NCBI RefSeq assembly: GCF_042655435.1
Contig: NZ_JBHSMG010000002.1
Location: 186,001-250,000 of the forward strand
DNA from: Lysinimonas soli
Lineage (GTDB): Bacteria; Actinomycetota; Actinomycetes; Actinomycetales; Microbacteriaceae
Reading direction: 5' to 3'
Length of the DNA stretch: 64,000 nucleotides
Part shown: positions 42,352 through 50,884 of the stretch, in pieces
Position numbering within the stretch: position 1 is the stretch's first letter
How the letters are laid out: the number at the start of each line of letters is the position of its first letter
Made by a program: the position numbers and the translations under genes
The notes under the pieces: model-generated
What the model saw: only the letters and a program-made list of their open reading frames with translations
The model's database searches: none
What the model was told of the DNA's origin: nothing

Positions 42352-43260
42352 GTGACCGAAGTCGCGTACACCCGAGAACGACGCGATCGCGTGCGCGGTC
42401 CCCGCACGCCGCGGCATCGGGCGGCGCAGCCGGCCGAGAACTTCGCGAACAGCTTCACGGCACTGGGCGAGCTCGCCTACGAGGGAGCGCAGGTCTCCGC
42501 CTCGGTGACCGACCTCGACACCGGACGCTCCCTGCTCGCGATCGACGAGCGCATCGTGCTGCCCACCGCGAGCATCGGCAAGATCCTGCTGCTCGTCGAG
42601 GTGTCGGCGCGCTTGACCGAGCGCGATTCCTCGGGCTACGGCATCCTCGACAAGACCCCCCGCGACGCCGTCGGCGACTCGGGCATCTGGCAGCATCTGC
42701 AGGCGCCCTCCCTTCCCGTGGCCGACCTGGCGACGCTCGTCGGCGCGTCGAGCGACAACCTGGCGACCAACGTGCTGCTGCGCCAGGTCGGGCTGCATGC
42801 CGTGCGCGCCCGCACCGAGTCTCTCGGCCTGCTGCGCACCGCCCTGCTCGATCTGGTGCGGGACAGCCGGGGGCCGGATGACGCGCCGCAGCTCTCGGTC
42901 GGCTCGGCCGCCGAGTTGAGCTGGTTGTTCGCGGCGCTCGCTCGGGGCGAGGTCGTCGACAGCCTGACGAGCAGTCGCGTGCTCGGTTGGCTCTCGCTCA
43001 ACTCCGACCTGTCGATGGTCGCGAGCGCGTTCGGGCTCGACCCGCTTTCGCACCGCGGCGTCGACCACGGCATGCTGCTGGTCAACAAGACGGGGGCCGA
43101 CTCGGGCGTGCGCTCCGAGGCAGGTGTCATGCGCGGGCCGAGATCTGCCCTCTCCTACGCCGTGTCCGTGCAGTTCAACGACAGCGGCATCGCGGCCCGT
43201 CTGCGCGTGCTCGACGCCATGCGCACCGTGGGATTCGACCTGCTCGAATACGTGCACTGA
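42352..43260 (+). CDS. Serine hydrolase with class A beta-lactamase motifs
   Basis: A 302-residue penicillin-recognising serine hydrolase. It keeps all three signature motifs of class A enzymes: S74-x-x-K77 (TASIGK), S134-D135-N136 (ASSDN) and K246-T247-G248 (NKTG). There is no signal peptide; the N-terminal 30 residues are basic and Pro-rich. I do not see the ExxLN Glu of the omega loop, so hydrolysis of beta-lactams is uncertain. It may be a cytoplasmic peptidase or an intracellular hydrolase. GTG at 42352. Confidence 0.85.
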   Translation: MTEVAYTRERRDRVRGPRTPRHRAAQPAENFANSFTALGELAYEGAQVSASVTDLDTGRSLLAIDERIVLPTASIGKILLLVEVSARLTERDSSGYGILDKTPRDAVGDSGIWQHLQAPSLPVADLATLVGASSDNLATNVLLRQVGLHAVRARTESLGLLRTALLDLVRDSRGPDDAPQLSVGSAAELSWLFAALARGEVVDSLTSSRVLGWLSLNSDLSMVASAFGLDPLSHRGVDHGMLLVNKTGADSGVRSEAGVMRGPRSALSYAVSVQFNDSGIAARLRVLDAMRTVGFDLLEYVH

Positions 43261-43297
43261 TCCGGCGTTGAGCCCAGGCGGTCCCGCCTCCGGATCG

Positions 43298-43343
43298 GGG
43301 GACAAAATTGGCTCTTGTCCCCTAGTCGGGGGACCGGTATGTT
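43298..43343 (+). promoter_or_regulatory. C/G palindromes and -10 of the LALTG protein gene
   Basis: Two overlapping inverted repeats: GGGGACAA-N9-TTGTCCCC (43298-43322) and GTCCCC-N6-GGGGAC (43317-43334). A -10-like TATGTT follows at 43338-43343. They leave a leader of about 215 bases to the GTG at 43564. Similar palindromes stand before the genes at 45881, 58958 and 61697. The 300-bp gap from 43261 holds nothing else apart from the leader. Confidence 0.55.
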
Positions 43344-43563
43344 AGGCCAGGTCGCCAGAGCGTGTGCCCCCAGCACCGTTCACCCCCCCCGACCGGCGAC
43401 AGACTGGTGAAACCCGAAGAACCCGAACCCCCTTACCCGACTGACGGTCGGCGGACCCGAAACCCGCCTCGACCGTGCTTACCCGCCTCTCGCCGGCCAC
43501 CCCCGTGCCGGTCTTCGGCGCGCCCTCGCGCCCTCGCTTCCCTCCTCTCAGCAAGGAATACCC

Positions 43564-45486
43564 GTGCTCAAGAAGTTCCTCGCCGCCACCAGTGCTGTCG
43601 CGCTGGCCCTCGGCATGATCGCCCTCACATCCCTGGCCGGTCCCGCGAGCTCCGCCTCCGCGTCGACCAAGCAGGACTCGACCGCCACGCAGGACTCGAC
43701 CCCCCAGCAGACCGATCCGGCCTACGTCATCGTCGCCTGGAAGATGCCCAGCTGGAGCGGCAATGACGCAACCTGGCCCCAGACCTTCTTCGCCAAGGCC
43801 TACTCGAACAGCAAGGACCTGAACGCGCTCGACAGTCAACTCACGACTTGCGGCACCTCGTACCAGGTCGACGTCTACAACAACAGTGATGTCACGACGA
43901 GCCTGATCGCGGGGGGGCACCTGGACAGGCCCGGCGACCCCGCCGAGGACTTCCCCCTGCCCGAATCTTTGGGTGTGACCTTCAAGTTGGTCCACAACGC
44001 CGACTGCCTCCCGCAGGATGCCTCGGCCTCGGTCAACGTGAGCAGCCCGAGCTGCACGGCTCCGGGCACCGCGACCTTCAACCTGGTGAACGCGAGCTGG
44101 TCGGCGACGACTCCTGAAGACCAGACGGTCGGCGACCACACGCGCACGGCGATCGCGGCCTCCGGCCACACCTTCGCCGGGGGCGCGACGACCCTCGAGG
44201 TGCACTACACGGTTCCCGGAGTCCTCGACGCGCATGCGCCCTCGTGTTACAACCCGGCTCCCGTGAAGCCCAGCTACAGCTCCAACACCCAGTGCGGCGT
44301 GTACGGATCCATCTCGTTGGTCGACACGGCCTACATCACCTACGCGATCACCGCGGGTGACGGCAAGCAGGGCATCAACGTCGTCACCGCCACCGCGGTC
44401 AGCCCGTACACCCTCGACCCCGCAGCGGCCTCCTCCTGGGTGATCGACCTCGGCAGCTATAGCGACTGCTACCGGCCGGCCGTGAGCTGGACCCTCGCGG
44501 GCTGCACGGTCAGCGGGCCCGACACCTCGATCAAGGAGCTGTCGATCACCTTCGACAACACCGCATCGACGGCCGCGATCACCTTCACGGTTCCGAGCGC
44601 CTCGATCACGAAGATCGTGGCAGCGGGGGCGAGCGAGACCGTGACGGTCCCGATCGGAACCAGCGGTAGCTCCGGCCTGAAGGTGTACGCGGACGGTGAG
44701 CTGCTCGACCAGACCGATCCGGTCGCCGCATTCGACGGCTGCCTCCCGGCGACAGTGAAGGCCGACCCGGCCGTCGCCGCCACCTGTTCTCCGAGCGGCG
44801 CGGTGCTCGACGGCTCTGTGATCGTCGACTACCAGCCGGGCACCGTCAAGTACACGATCACGGGCGGTCCCGGGTCGGTGCACATCGTGGCGAACTCCTC
44901 GGCGACGACTCTTCCGCCGGGAACGTACACGGTGACGCCGACGGCGATGCCGGGCTACGTCCTCGATCCCAGCACGCCCGCAAGCTGGGAGGAGACGATC
45001 GCCGACCCGTCGCCGTGTTCGACTCCCGGCTGCACCGACGGACAGTTGTCGAGCTCGGACTCGCTTGACGGCTGCCAGCCGCCTACGCTCGCGGCGTGGC
45101 CGACCGCGGTGACCGTGACCAACCCGACGTGCTCCGCCCAGAACGGGACGCTCACGGTCGGTGAGCTCGATGGCGTGTCGTTCTTCGCCGAGGTCGACTA
45201 CTTCCTCAACGATTCCTCCACTCCGATGTCGAGCCAGACGGTGAGCCTGCCCGCAGGTAACTACACCGTCACCGCGTCGCCGCACACCGCGGGCGACGGC
45301 TTGACGGGGCCGGCGAGTTTCAAGGTCACGATCGCCGCGGCGACCGTGCTCTGCGCCGACCTCAAGACCCTCGCCCTGACCGGTTCGTCACCGACGGGTG
45401 GAGTTGTGCTCGGCTACCTCCTGCTGGCCTCGGGGCTGGCCATCGTCGCGATGCGCTTGACGCGTCGTCGCGGACGTCTGGGGTAG
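43564..45486 (+). CDS. Secreted protein with LALTG sortase signal
   Basis: A 640-residue surface protein. Signal peptide (1-34, MLKKFLAATSAVALALG... ending SSASA), a long Thr/Ser/Gly/Cys-rich extracellular part with several repeated beta-domains that each carry paired cysteines (sections around 145-300, 300-410, 410-530 and 540-600), then LALTG (603-607), a membrane helix (about 615-632) and a basic tail RRRGRLG. LALTG fits the LAXTG motif used by class E sortases, and one is encoded at 5963. GTG start with AAGGA upstream. Function unknown; probably a cell-wall adhesin or coat protein. Confidence 0.88.
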   Translation: MLKKFLAATSAVALALGMIALTSLAGPASSASASTKQDSTATQDSTPQQTDPAYVIVAWKMPSWSGNDATWPQTFFAKAYSNSKDLNALDSQLTTCGTSYQVDVYNNSDVTTSLIAGGHLDRPGDPAEDFPLPESLGVTFKLVHNADCLPQDASASVNVSSPSCTAPGTATFNLVNASWSATTPEDQTVGDHTRTAIAASGHTFAGGATTLEVHYTVPGVLDAHAPSCYNPAPVKPSYSSNTQCGVYGSISLVDTAYITYAITAGDGKQGINVVTATAVSPYTLDPAAASSWVIDLGSYSDCYRPAVSWTLAGCTVSGPDTSIKELSITFDNTASTAAITFTVPSASITKIVAAGASETVTVPIGTSGSSGLKVYADGELLDQTDPVAAFDGCLPATVKADPAVAATCSPSGAVLDGSVIVDYQPGTVKYTITGGPGSVHIVANSSATTLPPGTYTVTPTAMPGYVLDPSTPASWEETIADPSPCSTPGCTDGQLSSSDSLDGCQPPTLAAWPTAVTVTNPTCSAQNGTLTVGELDGVSFFAEVDYFLNDSSTPMSSQTVSLPAGNYTVTASPHTAGDGLTGPASFKVTIAAATVLCADLKTLALTGSSPTGGVVLGYLLLASGLAIVAMRLTRRRGRLG

Positions 45487-45505
45487 CCCTCTAGATGGCG
45501 GTGCT

Positions 45506-45536
45506 CCGCCCCCGTGTGCTGAGACACGAGGGGCGG
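45506..45536 (+). terminator. Hairpin with GCTGAG loop after the LALTG gene
   Basis: CCGCCCC-CGTGT paired with ACACG-A-GGGGCGG (one bulge) around loop GCTGAG, 20 bases after the stop. It probably terminates the upstream transcript. No T-tract follows. Confidence 0.55.
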
Positions 45537-45624
45537 GGCGCCGTCCCCCGCAGCCCTCCCCCGAATGGTTGTGACCCCCGGTGCGGCGACAAGTCCAAGT
45601 GATACCGCCACTTTTCAGCATCGA

Positions 45625-45664
45625 CCGCCGTCCGTTCGCGTGCTGAGACGCGGGCGGGCGGCGG
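45625..45664 (+). repeat. Second hairpin with the same loop
   Basis: Arms CCGCCGTCCGTTCGCGT (45625-45641) and ACGCGGGCGGGCGGCGG (45648-45664) pair over 17 positions (three as G-U) around loop GCTGAG, the same six bases as the hairpin at 45506. It lies in a 394-bp non-coding stretch (45487-45880), just before the C6/G6 palindrome. Its function is unknown. Confidence 0.55.
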
Positions 45665-45679
45665 ATCTTGTCCGAGGTG

Positions 45680-45726
45680 ACCCCCCAGACGGGGGGTGGG
45701 TCCACAAAAAGGGGGACTGCTAGGTT
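45680..45726 (+). promoter_or_regulatory. C6/G6 palindrome and -10 of the 111-aa protein gene
   Basis: ACCCCCC-AGAC-GGGGGGT (45680-45697) is a perfect palindrome with a 4-bp centre. TAGGTT at 45721-45726 is a candidate -10, and GGGGGAC lies 3 bp before it, the same arrangement as upstream of the LALTG gene (GGGGGAC, 3 bp, TATGTT). Confidence 0.5.
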
Positions 45727-45880
45727 GTGAATGTCAGTCAGGATTGCGAACCCGAAATCCGCACCTGGACTCCACGGACGGGCCCCACTGTCGCCCCGCG
45801 GACCGCGAAACGGTCCCGACCCTTTTTGACCTTTACGCCGGAATCACCTTCGGCGCGCCTCTCAGCAAGGAACATCCCCC

Positions 45881-46216
45881 ATGTTCGTTCACCGCGCCAC
45901 GCCACGCTTCCAGGCCGCCCGCTCGCACCTCTCCCCGGTCGCGAGCCAGGACGACGCCGACGGCCTGCCCGGCATCATCTCGTGGGCCGGCTTCTCCGAC
46001 ACGGCAGCGCGCCGCATCGACTCGGAAGGCGGCCCGAGTGGCCGGGCCTTGATGGCCGCGGCCGCGGCCGCGATCTGCGCTGAGCTTGTGGCCCTGATTC
46101 TGTCGTCGAGCGACAGCGTCGGGTGGATCGCGATCATCCTGCTGCAGCTCGGTATCGCGGTGGTCGCCATCCGGGTCGCCATGAATCGTCGGCGCGCCCC
46201 GCACCACGCCCCCTGA
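45881..46216 (+). CDS. Small membrane protein in the sortase-substrate region
   Basis: A 111-residue protein. Residues 1-55 are hydrophilic, and two hydrophobic helices follow (about 57-73 and 80-98), ending MNRRRAPHHAP. ATG 45881 follows AGCAAGGAACATCCCCC, a good ribosome site. Its promoter and leader resemble those of the LALTG gene, with a shared TCTCAGCAAGGAA before the start. No family is recognised. Confidence 0.7.
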   Translation: MFVHRATPRFQAARSHLSPVASQDDADGLPGIISWAGFSDTAARRIDSEGGPSGRALMAAAAAAICAELVALILSSSDSVGWIAIILLQLGIAVVAIRVAMNRRRAPHHAP

Positions 46217-46260
46217 GCCTCGAGTCGCCTGGTGCAGAGACCGGGGGATTCGATGAAACA

Positions 46261-46299
46261 CAATGCCCCGCCCCAACCCGCCTTGGGGGCGGGGCATTG
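46261..46299. terminator. Bidirectional terminator hairpin
   Basis: Perfect 14-bp inverted repeat CAATGCCCCGCCCC / GGGGCGGGGCATTG with an 11-base loop, between the small membrane protein gene and the convergent hemA. Confidence 0.85.
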
Positions 46300-46352
46300 C
46301 GTGTTCGGCGGCCAGCGCACGATCGGCGGACGCCGTCGTGAACGCAGCGGAG

Positions 46353-47603
46353 CTAGGCCGTGGCGCCGTCCGCGAGCTCGCCGGCGCCGGAGTCGGCTAC
46401 GGGCGACTCCACCGTCAGCCCGTAGAGCGCCTCGAGCGCCGCGGCGAACTCGGCGGACCGCCCTTCGGCGGCGAGAACTCGGGCCCGCACCGACGGAGTG
46501 TGCACGAGCACGCCGGCGAGGTGCCGCAGCGCCTCCTCGGTCCGCTCGTCGCCGCCTCGGGCGCGCGCCCGGGCGATCTCCTCGTCGAGCGCGGCGAACA
46601 CATGGCGGCGCAAGGCGACGATGGCCGGGGCTGCATCCGCCTCCGCTTCGAACTCCGCGGCGGCCGACGCGACCATGTGCTGCGCCCCCTCGCCGAGCTC
46701 CGAGAGGGGGGCGTGCAGAGCCAGCAGCTCGAGGTCGAGCAGTTCCACGCCCGGCAGCGCGGCAACCGCGGGCTCGACGTTGCGCGGCAGGCCCAGGTCG
46801 ATGATCAGGCGCCGGGCGGCATCCGGGATATCGGCGGCCGTCACCGTGTAGCGCGCGGTGCAGGTCAGCATGACGTCGGCGTCGGCGATCGCATCGCGCA
46901 AGTCGCTCTCGGCCCGCACGCCGTACCGCGTGGCGAAGTTGTCGGCGCGCCCGGTCGCCGAGAAGACCCGGATGTCGCCGGCCCCCCGCGCGCGCAGCGC
47001 GGCGATCGAGGTGGCCGCGTAGCGTCCCGTACCGACCACGAGCACGCGGGCCGTCGCCCAGTCGGGCACCCTGGTCGAGCTCAGGTCGAGCGCGAGTCGC
47101 ACGAGCGATCGGCCGGCGCCGCCGAGGTCGGTCGCCTGACGCACCACGCGCGAGGTGCGCGCGGCACGCTGGAAGGCCCGTTCGAGGGCGCTGCTGGTCG
47201 TCCCGTCGCGTCGAGCGGCGGCGAGGGCGCGCTGCACCTGGCCGCTGATCTCGTCCTCACCGACGACGATCGACTCGAGCCCGGCGCTGACCGAGAACAG
47301 GTGGCGCAGGGCGGCCTCGCCGAGCAGTACCTCCGACGATGCGCGCAGCACGGCGGCATCCTCTCCCACCGATTGCGCGAGGGTCGCGAACACGAGCTCG
47401 ACGGTCTTCAGCGGATGCGCCGCGAGGGTGTCGTCGACGTCCAGGTACGCCTCGAAGCGGTTGCAGGTGCTCAGCAGAACGGCCCCGCGCACGGCGTCGG
47501 CGGAGGCCGCGAGGTCGGCGGCGGTCGTCGAGGTCTCGCGGGAGACGCGGTCGAGAACGGCGAAGTCGGAGGTGCGGTGGCTCGCCGTGACACACAAGAG
47601 CAC
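46353..47603 (-). CDS. hemA: Glutamyl-tRNA reductase
   Basis: A 416-residue enzyme that reduces glutamyl-tRNA(Glu) to glutamate-1-semialdehyde in the C5 route to tetrapyrroles. It begins LLCVTASHRTSDFAVLDR, has the catalytic Cys in LLSTCNRFEAYL, the HLFSVSAGLESIVVGEDEI block and an NADPH-binding fold (VLVVGTGRYAATSIA). The GTG at 47603 is chosen over longer frames because it gives the conserved MLLC-type N-terminus; a TTG six bases later has a better-spaced GGAG. It diverges from the hemE operon. Confidence 0.93.
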   Translation of the reverse strand: MLLCVTASHRTSDFAVLDRVSRETSTTAADLAASADAVRGAVLLSTCNRFEAYLDVDDTLAAHPLKTVELVFATLAQSVGEDAAVLRASSEVLLGEAALRHLFSVSAGLESIVVGEDEISGQVQRALAAARRDGTTSSALERAFQRAARTSRVVRQATDLGGAGRSLVRLALDLSSTRVPDWATARVLVVGTGRYAATSIAALRARGAGDIRVFSATGRADNFATRYGVRAESDLRDAIADADVMLTCTARYTVTAADIPDAARRLIIDLGLPRNVEPAVAALPGVELLDLELLALHAPLSELGEGAQHMVASAAAEFEAEADAAPAIVALRRHVFAALDEEIARARARGGDERTEEALRHLAGVLVHTPSVRARVLAAEGRSAEFAAALEALYGLTVESPVADSGAGELADGATA

Positions 47604-47697
47604 ACTCCATCGTAGGCACCAAGGTGCTGAACGGACGCCCCGGAGCCGGCTCTCGCCCCTTCCAGTTCTCACAGGAGCAGTCGCCTAGCCTTGAGGG

Positions 47698-48774
47698 GTG
47701 CTCTCGCCCGACGATTCCGCCCTGCCCGCCGACCATCCGCTGCGGGACGGGCGCACCTCGACCTCACCGCTGGTCCGCGCCTATCGCGGTGATCGGCCCG
47801 AGACGCGTCCCGTCTGGTTCATGCGGCAGGCCGGGCGATCGCTGCCGGAGTATCGCGAGCTGCGCGAGGGCACCGAGATGCTCGACGCCTGCCTGACTCC
47901 CGAGCTCGCGAGCGAGATCACGCTGCAGCCGGTGCGCCGCCACGGGGTCGATGCGGCGATCTTCTTCAGCGACATCGTCGTGCCCGTCAAGCTGGCCGGC
48001 CTCGACGTGCGCATCGTGCCCGGCCGTGGGCCCGTCATCGACGAGCCGATCCGCAGCGCCTCGGACGTGTTGCGACTGCCCCCACTCGATCCGGATGCCC
48101 TCGCCCCGATCTCGGCGGCCGTCACCCAGACCGTCGAGCAGCTCGGCAGCACGCCGCTCATCGCCTTCGGCGGCGCCCCGTACACCCTGGCCTCCTACCT
48201 CGTGGAGGGCGGCCCCTCGAAGGACCAACTGCGCGCCCGCACCATGATGTACGCCGACCCGCACAGCTGGGCGACCCTGCTCAACTGGTGCGCGGACGTG
48301 ACCGGGGCCTTCATCCGGGCCCAAGTGGTTGCCGGCGCGAGCGCCGCCCAACTCTTCGACTCGTGGGTCGGCTCGCTGTCGCGCCGCGATTACCAGCGTC
48401 GGGTCGCGCCGCACTCCAAGCGCGCGATCGACACCCTGCGCGGCCTGGACGTGCCGCGGGTGCACTTCGGTGTCGACAGCGCCGAGGTTCTCGATCTGAT
48501 GGCGGGGATCGGCGTCGACGCGGTCGGGGTCGACTGGCGCCTGCCCCTCGACGAGGCGAACCGACGACTCGGCGGCACCGTGCCCCTGCAGGGCAACATC
48601 GACCCCGCGCTGCTCGCGGCGCCATGGCCGACCCTCGAGGCGCACGTGCGCGACGTGCTGGAACGCGGGGCCGAGGCGCCCGCGCACGTCGTCAACCTGG
48701 GCCACGGGGTTCCCCCCGACACCGACCCCGACGTGCTGACGCGCATCGTCGAGCTGGTGCACGAGCGCGGTTGA
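47698..48774 (+). CDS. hemE: Uroporphyrinogen decarboxylase
   Basis: A 358-residue enzyme that converts uroporphyrinogen III to coproporphyrinogen III. The family signature RPVWFMRQAGRSLPEYRELR sits near residue 40, with ITLQPVRRHGVDAAIFFSDIVVP and GGAPYTLASYLVEGG later. The catalytic Asp is in FFSD. GTG start at 47698. It is the first gene of a long plus-strand operon to hemL at 57124, with the next gene 13 bp downstream. Confidence 0.95.
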   Translation: MLSPDDSALPADHPLRDGRTSTSPLVRAYRGDRPETRPVWFMRQAGRSLPEYRELREGTEMLDACLTPELASEITLQPVRRHGVDAAIFFSDIVVPVKLAGLDVRIVPGRGPVIDEPIRSASDVLRLPPLDPDALAPISAAVTQTVEQLGSTPLIAFGGAPYTLASYLVEGGPSKDQLRARTMMYADPHSWATLLNWCADVTGAFIRAQVVAGASAAQLFDSWVGSLSRRDYQRRVAPHSKRAIDTLRGLDVPRVHFGVDSAEVLDLMAGIGVDAVGVDWRLPLDEANRRLGGTVPLQGNIDPALLAAPWPTLEAHVRDVLERGAEAPAHVVNLGHGVPPDTDPDVLTRIVELVHERG

Positions 48775-48787
48775 GGAGCGTGACCCG

Positions 48788-50047
48788 GTGAGCGATGTCC
48801 TGATCGTCGGCGGCGGGATCGCCGGCCTGGTCGCCGCGCGCCGGCTCGCGCTAGGCGGTCGCAGCGTCACGGTGCTCGAGGCCTCGGATCGGGTCGGCGG
48901 TCAGCTCGCCCGGCACATGCTGGGCGGCATCGAGCTGGACGCCGGCGCCGAGTCGTTCGCCACCCGCGGGGGCATCGTCGCCGATCTGGCGACCCGTCTC
49001 GGGCTCGGCGGCGAGATCGTCCCGCCCGCGCCGTTGCCCGCCTGGCTCCACCGAGCCGACGGCTCGGCGCTCGCTCTGCCCGCGACGAGCCTGCTCGGCA
49101 TCCCCTCGGTCGCGGTGGCGTCCGACGTGATCGAGGCGATCGGAACGCGGGCCGCGCTGCGGGCTGCGCTCGATCTGGTCATCCCCGCCTTCGTCGGGGC
49201 CAAGGCCGAGACGCTCGGCGAACTCGTGCGGCGGCGCATGGGACCGGCGGTGCTCGAGCAGCTGGTCGCCCCGATCGTGCGCGGGGTGCACTCCACGACT
49301 CCCGACGAGGTGTCGATCGATCGGGCGTCGCCGGGCCTGCGGGCCGCGTTCCTGCGTGAGGGGTCGCTCACGCACGCGGTGCGCAGCCTGCGTGAACGCT
49401 CGCCCGCGGGGTCGCAGGTCGTGGGCATCCGCGGCGGTGTCGTGCGCCTGGTCGACGAGCTGATGGCAGACCTGCGACGCTTCGGGGTCGAGGTGCGGCT
49501 GGGAGCTCGGGCCGAGGAGGTCACTCCGACGGGAGTGCAGGTGGCGGGTGAGCGGCTGAGCGGCGAGGTCGTCGTCGCGGCGCCCGGCGTCGCCGCCGAT
49601 CGCGTCCCCGGTCGTCGCATCACGCTCGTCACCCTGCTGGTCGACGCGCCGGAGCTCGACGCCGCCCCGCGGGGAAGCGGCGTGCTGGTCGCCGCCGACG
49701 CCCCGGGCGTCCAGGCGCGAGCCTTGACGCACATCACCGCCAAGTGGCCATGGGTCGCCGAGCGCAGCGGAGGCCTGCACGCCCTGCGTCTTTCGTATGA
49801 CGACGCCCCGGCCGATGCCGTCGAGCGCGCTCGCGCGGACGCCGCGCAACTGCTCGGTGTGCCCCTCGGCAGACTCGTGGACGCCGACTCGCTCACCTGG
49901 GAGCGGGCTGCGCCTCGAACGCATGCCGTTGACGGAATGCGTTTTGTGGGCGAGGCTGGATCCGGCACCGGATTGGCCGCCGTGATCGGTCACGCGGAGG
50001 CCGAGGCCGACAGTCTGCTGGGCGACGAGATGGAGCCCGAGGGCTAG
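48788..50047 (+). CDS. hemY: Coproporphyrinogen/protoporphyrinogen oxidase (FAD)
   Basis: A 419-residue FAD enzyme of the HemY/HemG oxidase type. The N-terminal dinucleotide site is VGGGIAGLVAARRLALGG, and the DAGAESFATRGG and LVAPIVRGVHSTTPDEVSID blocks are family features. With HemQ and a soluble-type ferrochelatase nearby, it should oxidise coproporphyrinogen III to coproporphyrin III in the coproporphyrin-dependent route. It is shorter than many homologues (about 450-480). GTG start, 13 bp after hemE. Confidence 0.9.
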   Translation: MSDVLIVGGGIAGLVAARRLALGGRSVTVLEASDRVGGQLARHMLGGIELDAGAESFATRGGIVADLATRLGLGGEIVPPAPLPAWLHRADGSALALPATSLLGIPSVAVASDVIEAIGTRAALRAALDLVIPAFVGAKAETLGELVRRRMGPAVLEQLVAPIVRGVHSTTPDEVSIDRASPGLRAAFLREGSLTHAVRSLRERSPAGSQVVGIRGGVVRLVDELMADLRRFGVEVRLGARAEEVTPTGVQVAGERLSGEVVVAAPGVAADRVPGRRITLVTLLVDAPELDAAPRGSGVLVAADAPGVQARALTHITAKWPWVAERSGGLHALRLSYDDAPADAVERARADAAQLLGVPLGRLVDADSLTWERAAPRTHAVDGMRFVGEAGSGTGLAAVIGHAEAEADSLLGDEMEPEG

Positions 50048-50083
50048 GCTGGACCGATCAGCCATCAAGGAATGGAGCGTTCC

Positions 50084-50425
50084 ATGAAAGGCAAGATCCT
50101 CTTCGTCGCCGGTCTCGGCGTCGGGTATGTGCTCGGCACCCGCGCGGGTCGCGAGCGGTACGAACAGCTCAAGGCGGCGGCCCTCAAGCTGTGGAACGAC
50201 CCGCTCGTGCAGAAGCAGGTCGACGCGGCCGAGGCATTCGTGAAAGACAAGGCCCCCGATGTCGCCGAGTTCGTGAGCGACGGCGCCAAGAAGGTCGTCT
50301 CGCAGGTGACCGGCAAGAAGCCGGCCGCCGCGCCGCGCCGTTCGAGCAGTGCCCGGTCGGCGACCACCCGGTCGACCGCGACCGGGTCGGGCGCCGCCAA
50401 GCCGGACACGTCGAAGTCCAGCTGA
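50084..50425 (+). CDS. Small YtxH-like membrane protein
   Basis: A 113-residue protein starting MKGKILFVAGLGVGYVLGTRAGRERYEQL: one short membrane segment, then an amphipathic Lys/Ala/Val-rich helix (about 25-70) and a disordered Ser/Thr/Arg tail. The GVGYVLGTRAGRERYEQLK pattern is typical of YtxH/gas-vesicle-like proteins linked to envelope stress. ATG 50084 follows GGAG at an acceptable distance. It is the first of three small membrane-protein genes inside the heme operon. Confidence 0.8.
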   Translation: MKGKILFVAGLGVGYVLGTRAGRERYEQLKAAALKLWNDPLVQKQVDAAEAFVKDKAPDVAEFVSDGAKKVVSQVTGKKPAAAPRRSSSARSATTRSTATGSGAAKPDTSKSS

Positions 50426-50446
50426 TCGCGGCGGGGACGACAGATC

Positions 50447-50884
50447 ATGTCTGAGACCTCGTCCGCACGGCGGAGCGAGCCGCGGGTGCCGCGCAAGCGC
50501 TCGCTGATCGAGCTCGTCGCGGATGTGCCCACCCTCGTGCAAGAGCTGTTCCACCGCGAGATCGAGCTGCTCAAGGCCGAGGTTCTCGGCAAGCTCAAGG
50601 CGCTCGGCGCGGGAGCCGGTCTGCTCGTCGGAGCGCTGGTCGTCGTGCTGTTCATGGTCGGGGTGCTGCTGACCTCGGCCGTGCTCGCTCTCGGGCAGGT
50701 CATGCCGGGGTGGCTGGCGGCGCTCGTCGTCGCGGCGTTCCTGCTGATCGTCGCCGGCATCCTGGCGCTCATCGGCTACCGGGTGCTGAAGCGCGGCATC
50801 CCCCCGATCCCGACCGAATCGATCGACAGCCTGCAACGCGACTACAGAGCCATCAGAGGAATCGGAAAGCGAGGAACGACATGA
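50447..50884 (+). CDS. Phage holin-like (PF07332) membrane protein
   Basis: A 145-residue protein of the Phage_holin_3_6 family, named from sequence resemblance and not from lysis. ELFHREIELLKAEVLGKLKALGAGAGLL leads into two membrane helices (about 55-83 and 90-115), then a basic tail KRGIPPIPTESIDSLQRD. It is a common housekeeping membrane protein in Actinobacteria, often beside YtxH-like and DUF3618 genes, as here. Overlaps the next gene by 4 bp. Confidence 0.85.
   Translation: MSETSSARRSEPRVPRKRSLIELVADVPTLVQELFHREIELLKAEVLGKLKALGAGAGLLVGALVVVLFMVGVLLTSAVLALGQVMPGWLAALVVAAFLLIVAGILALIGYRVLKRGIPPIPTESIDSLQRDYRAIRGIGKRGTT

Noticed and set aside
46261..46299. Small RNA gene
   Set aside because: A perfect palindrome between convergent gene ends is adequately explained as a bidirectional terminator.
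50447..50884. Prophage remnant suggested by the holin-like gene
   Set aside because: This protein family is a common chromosomal membrane protein in Actinobacteria. No other phage gene is nearby.
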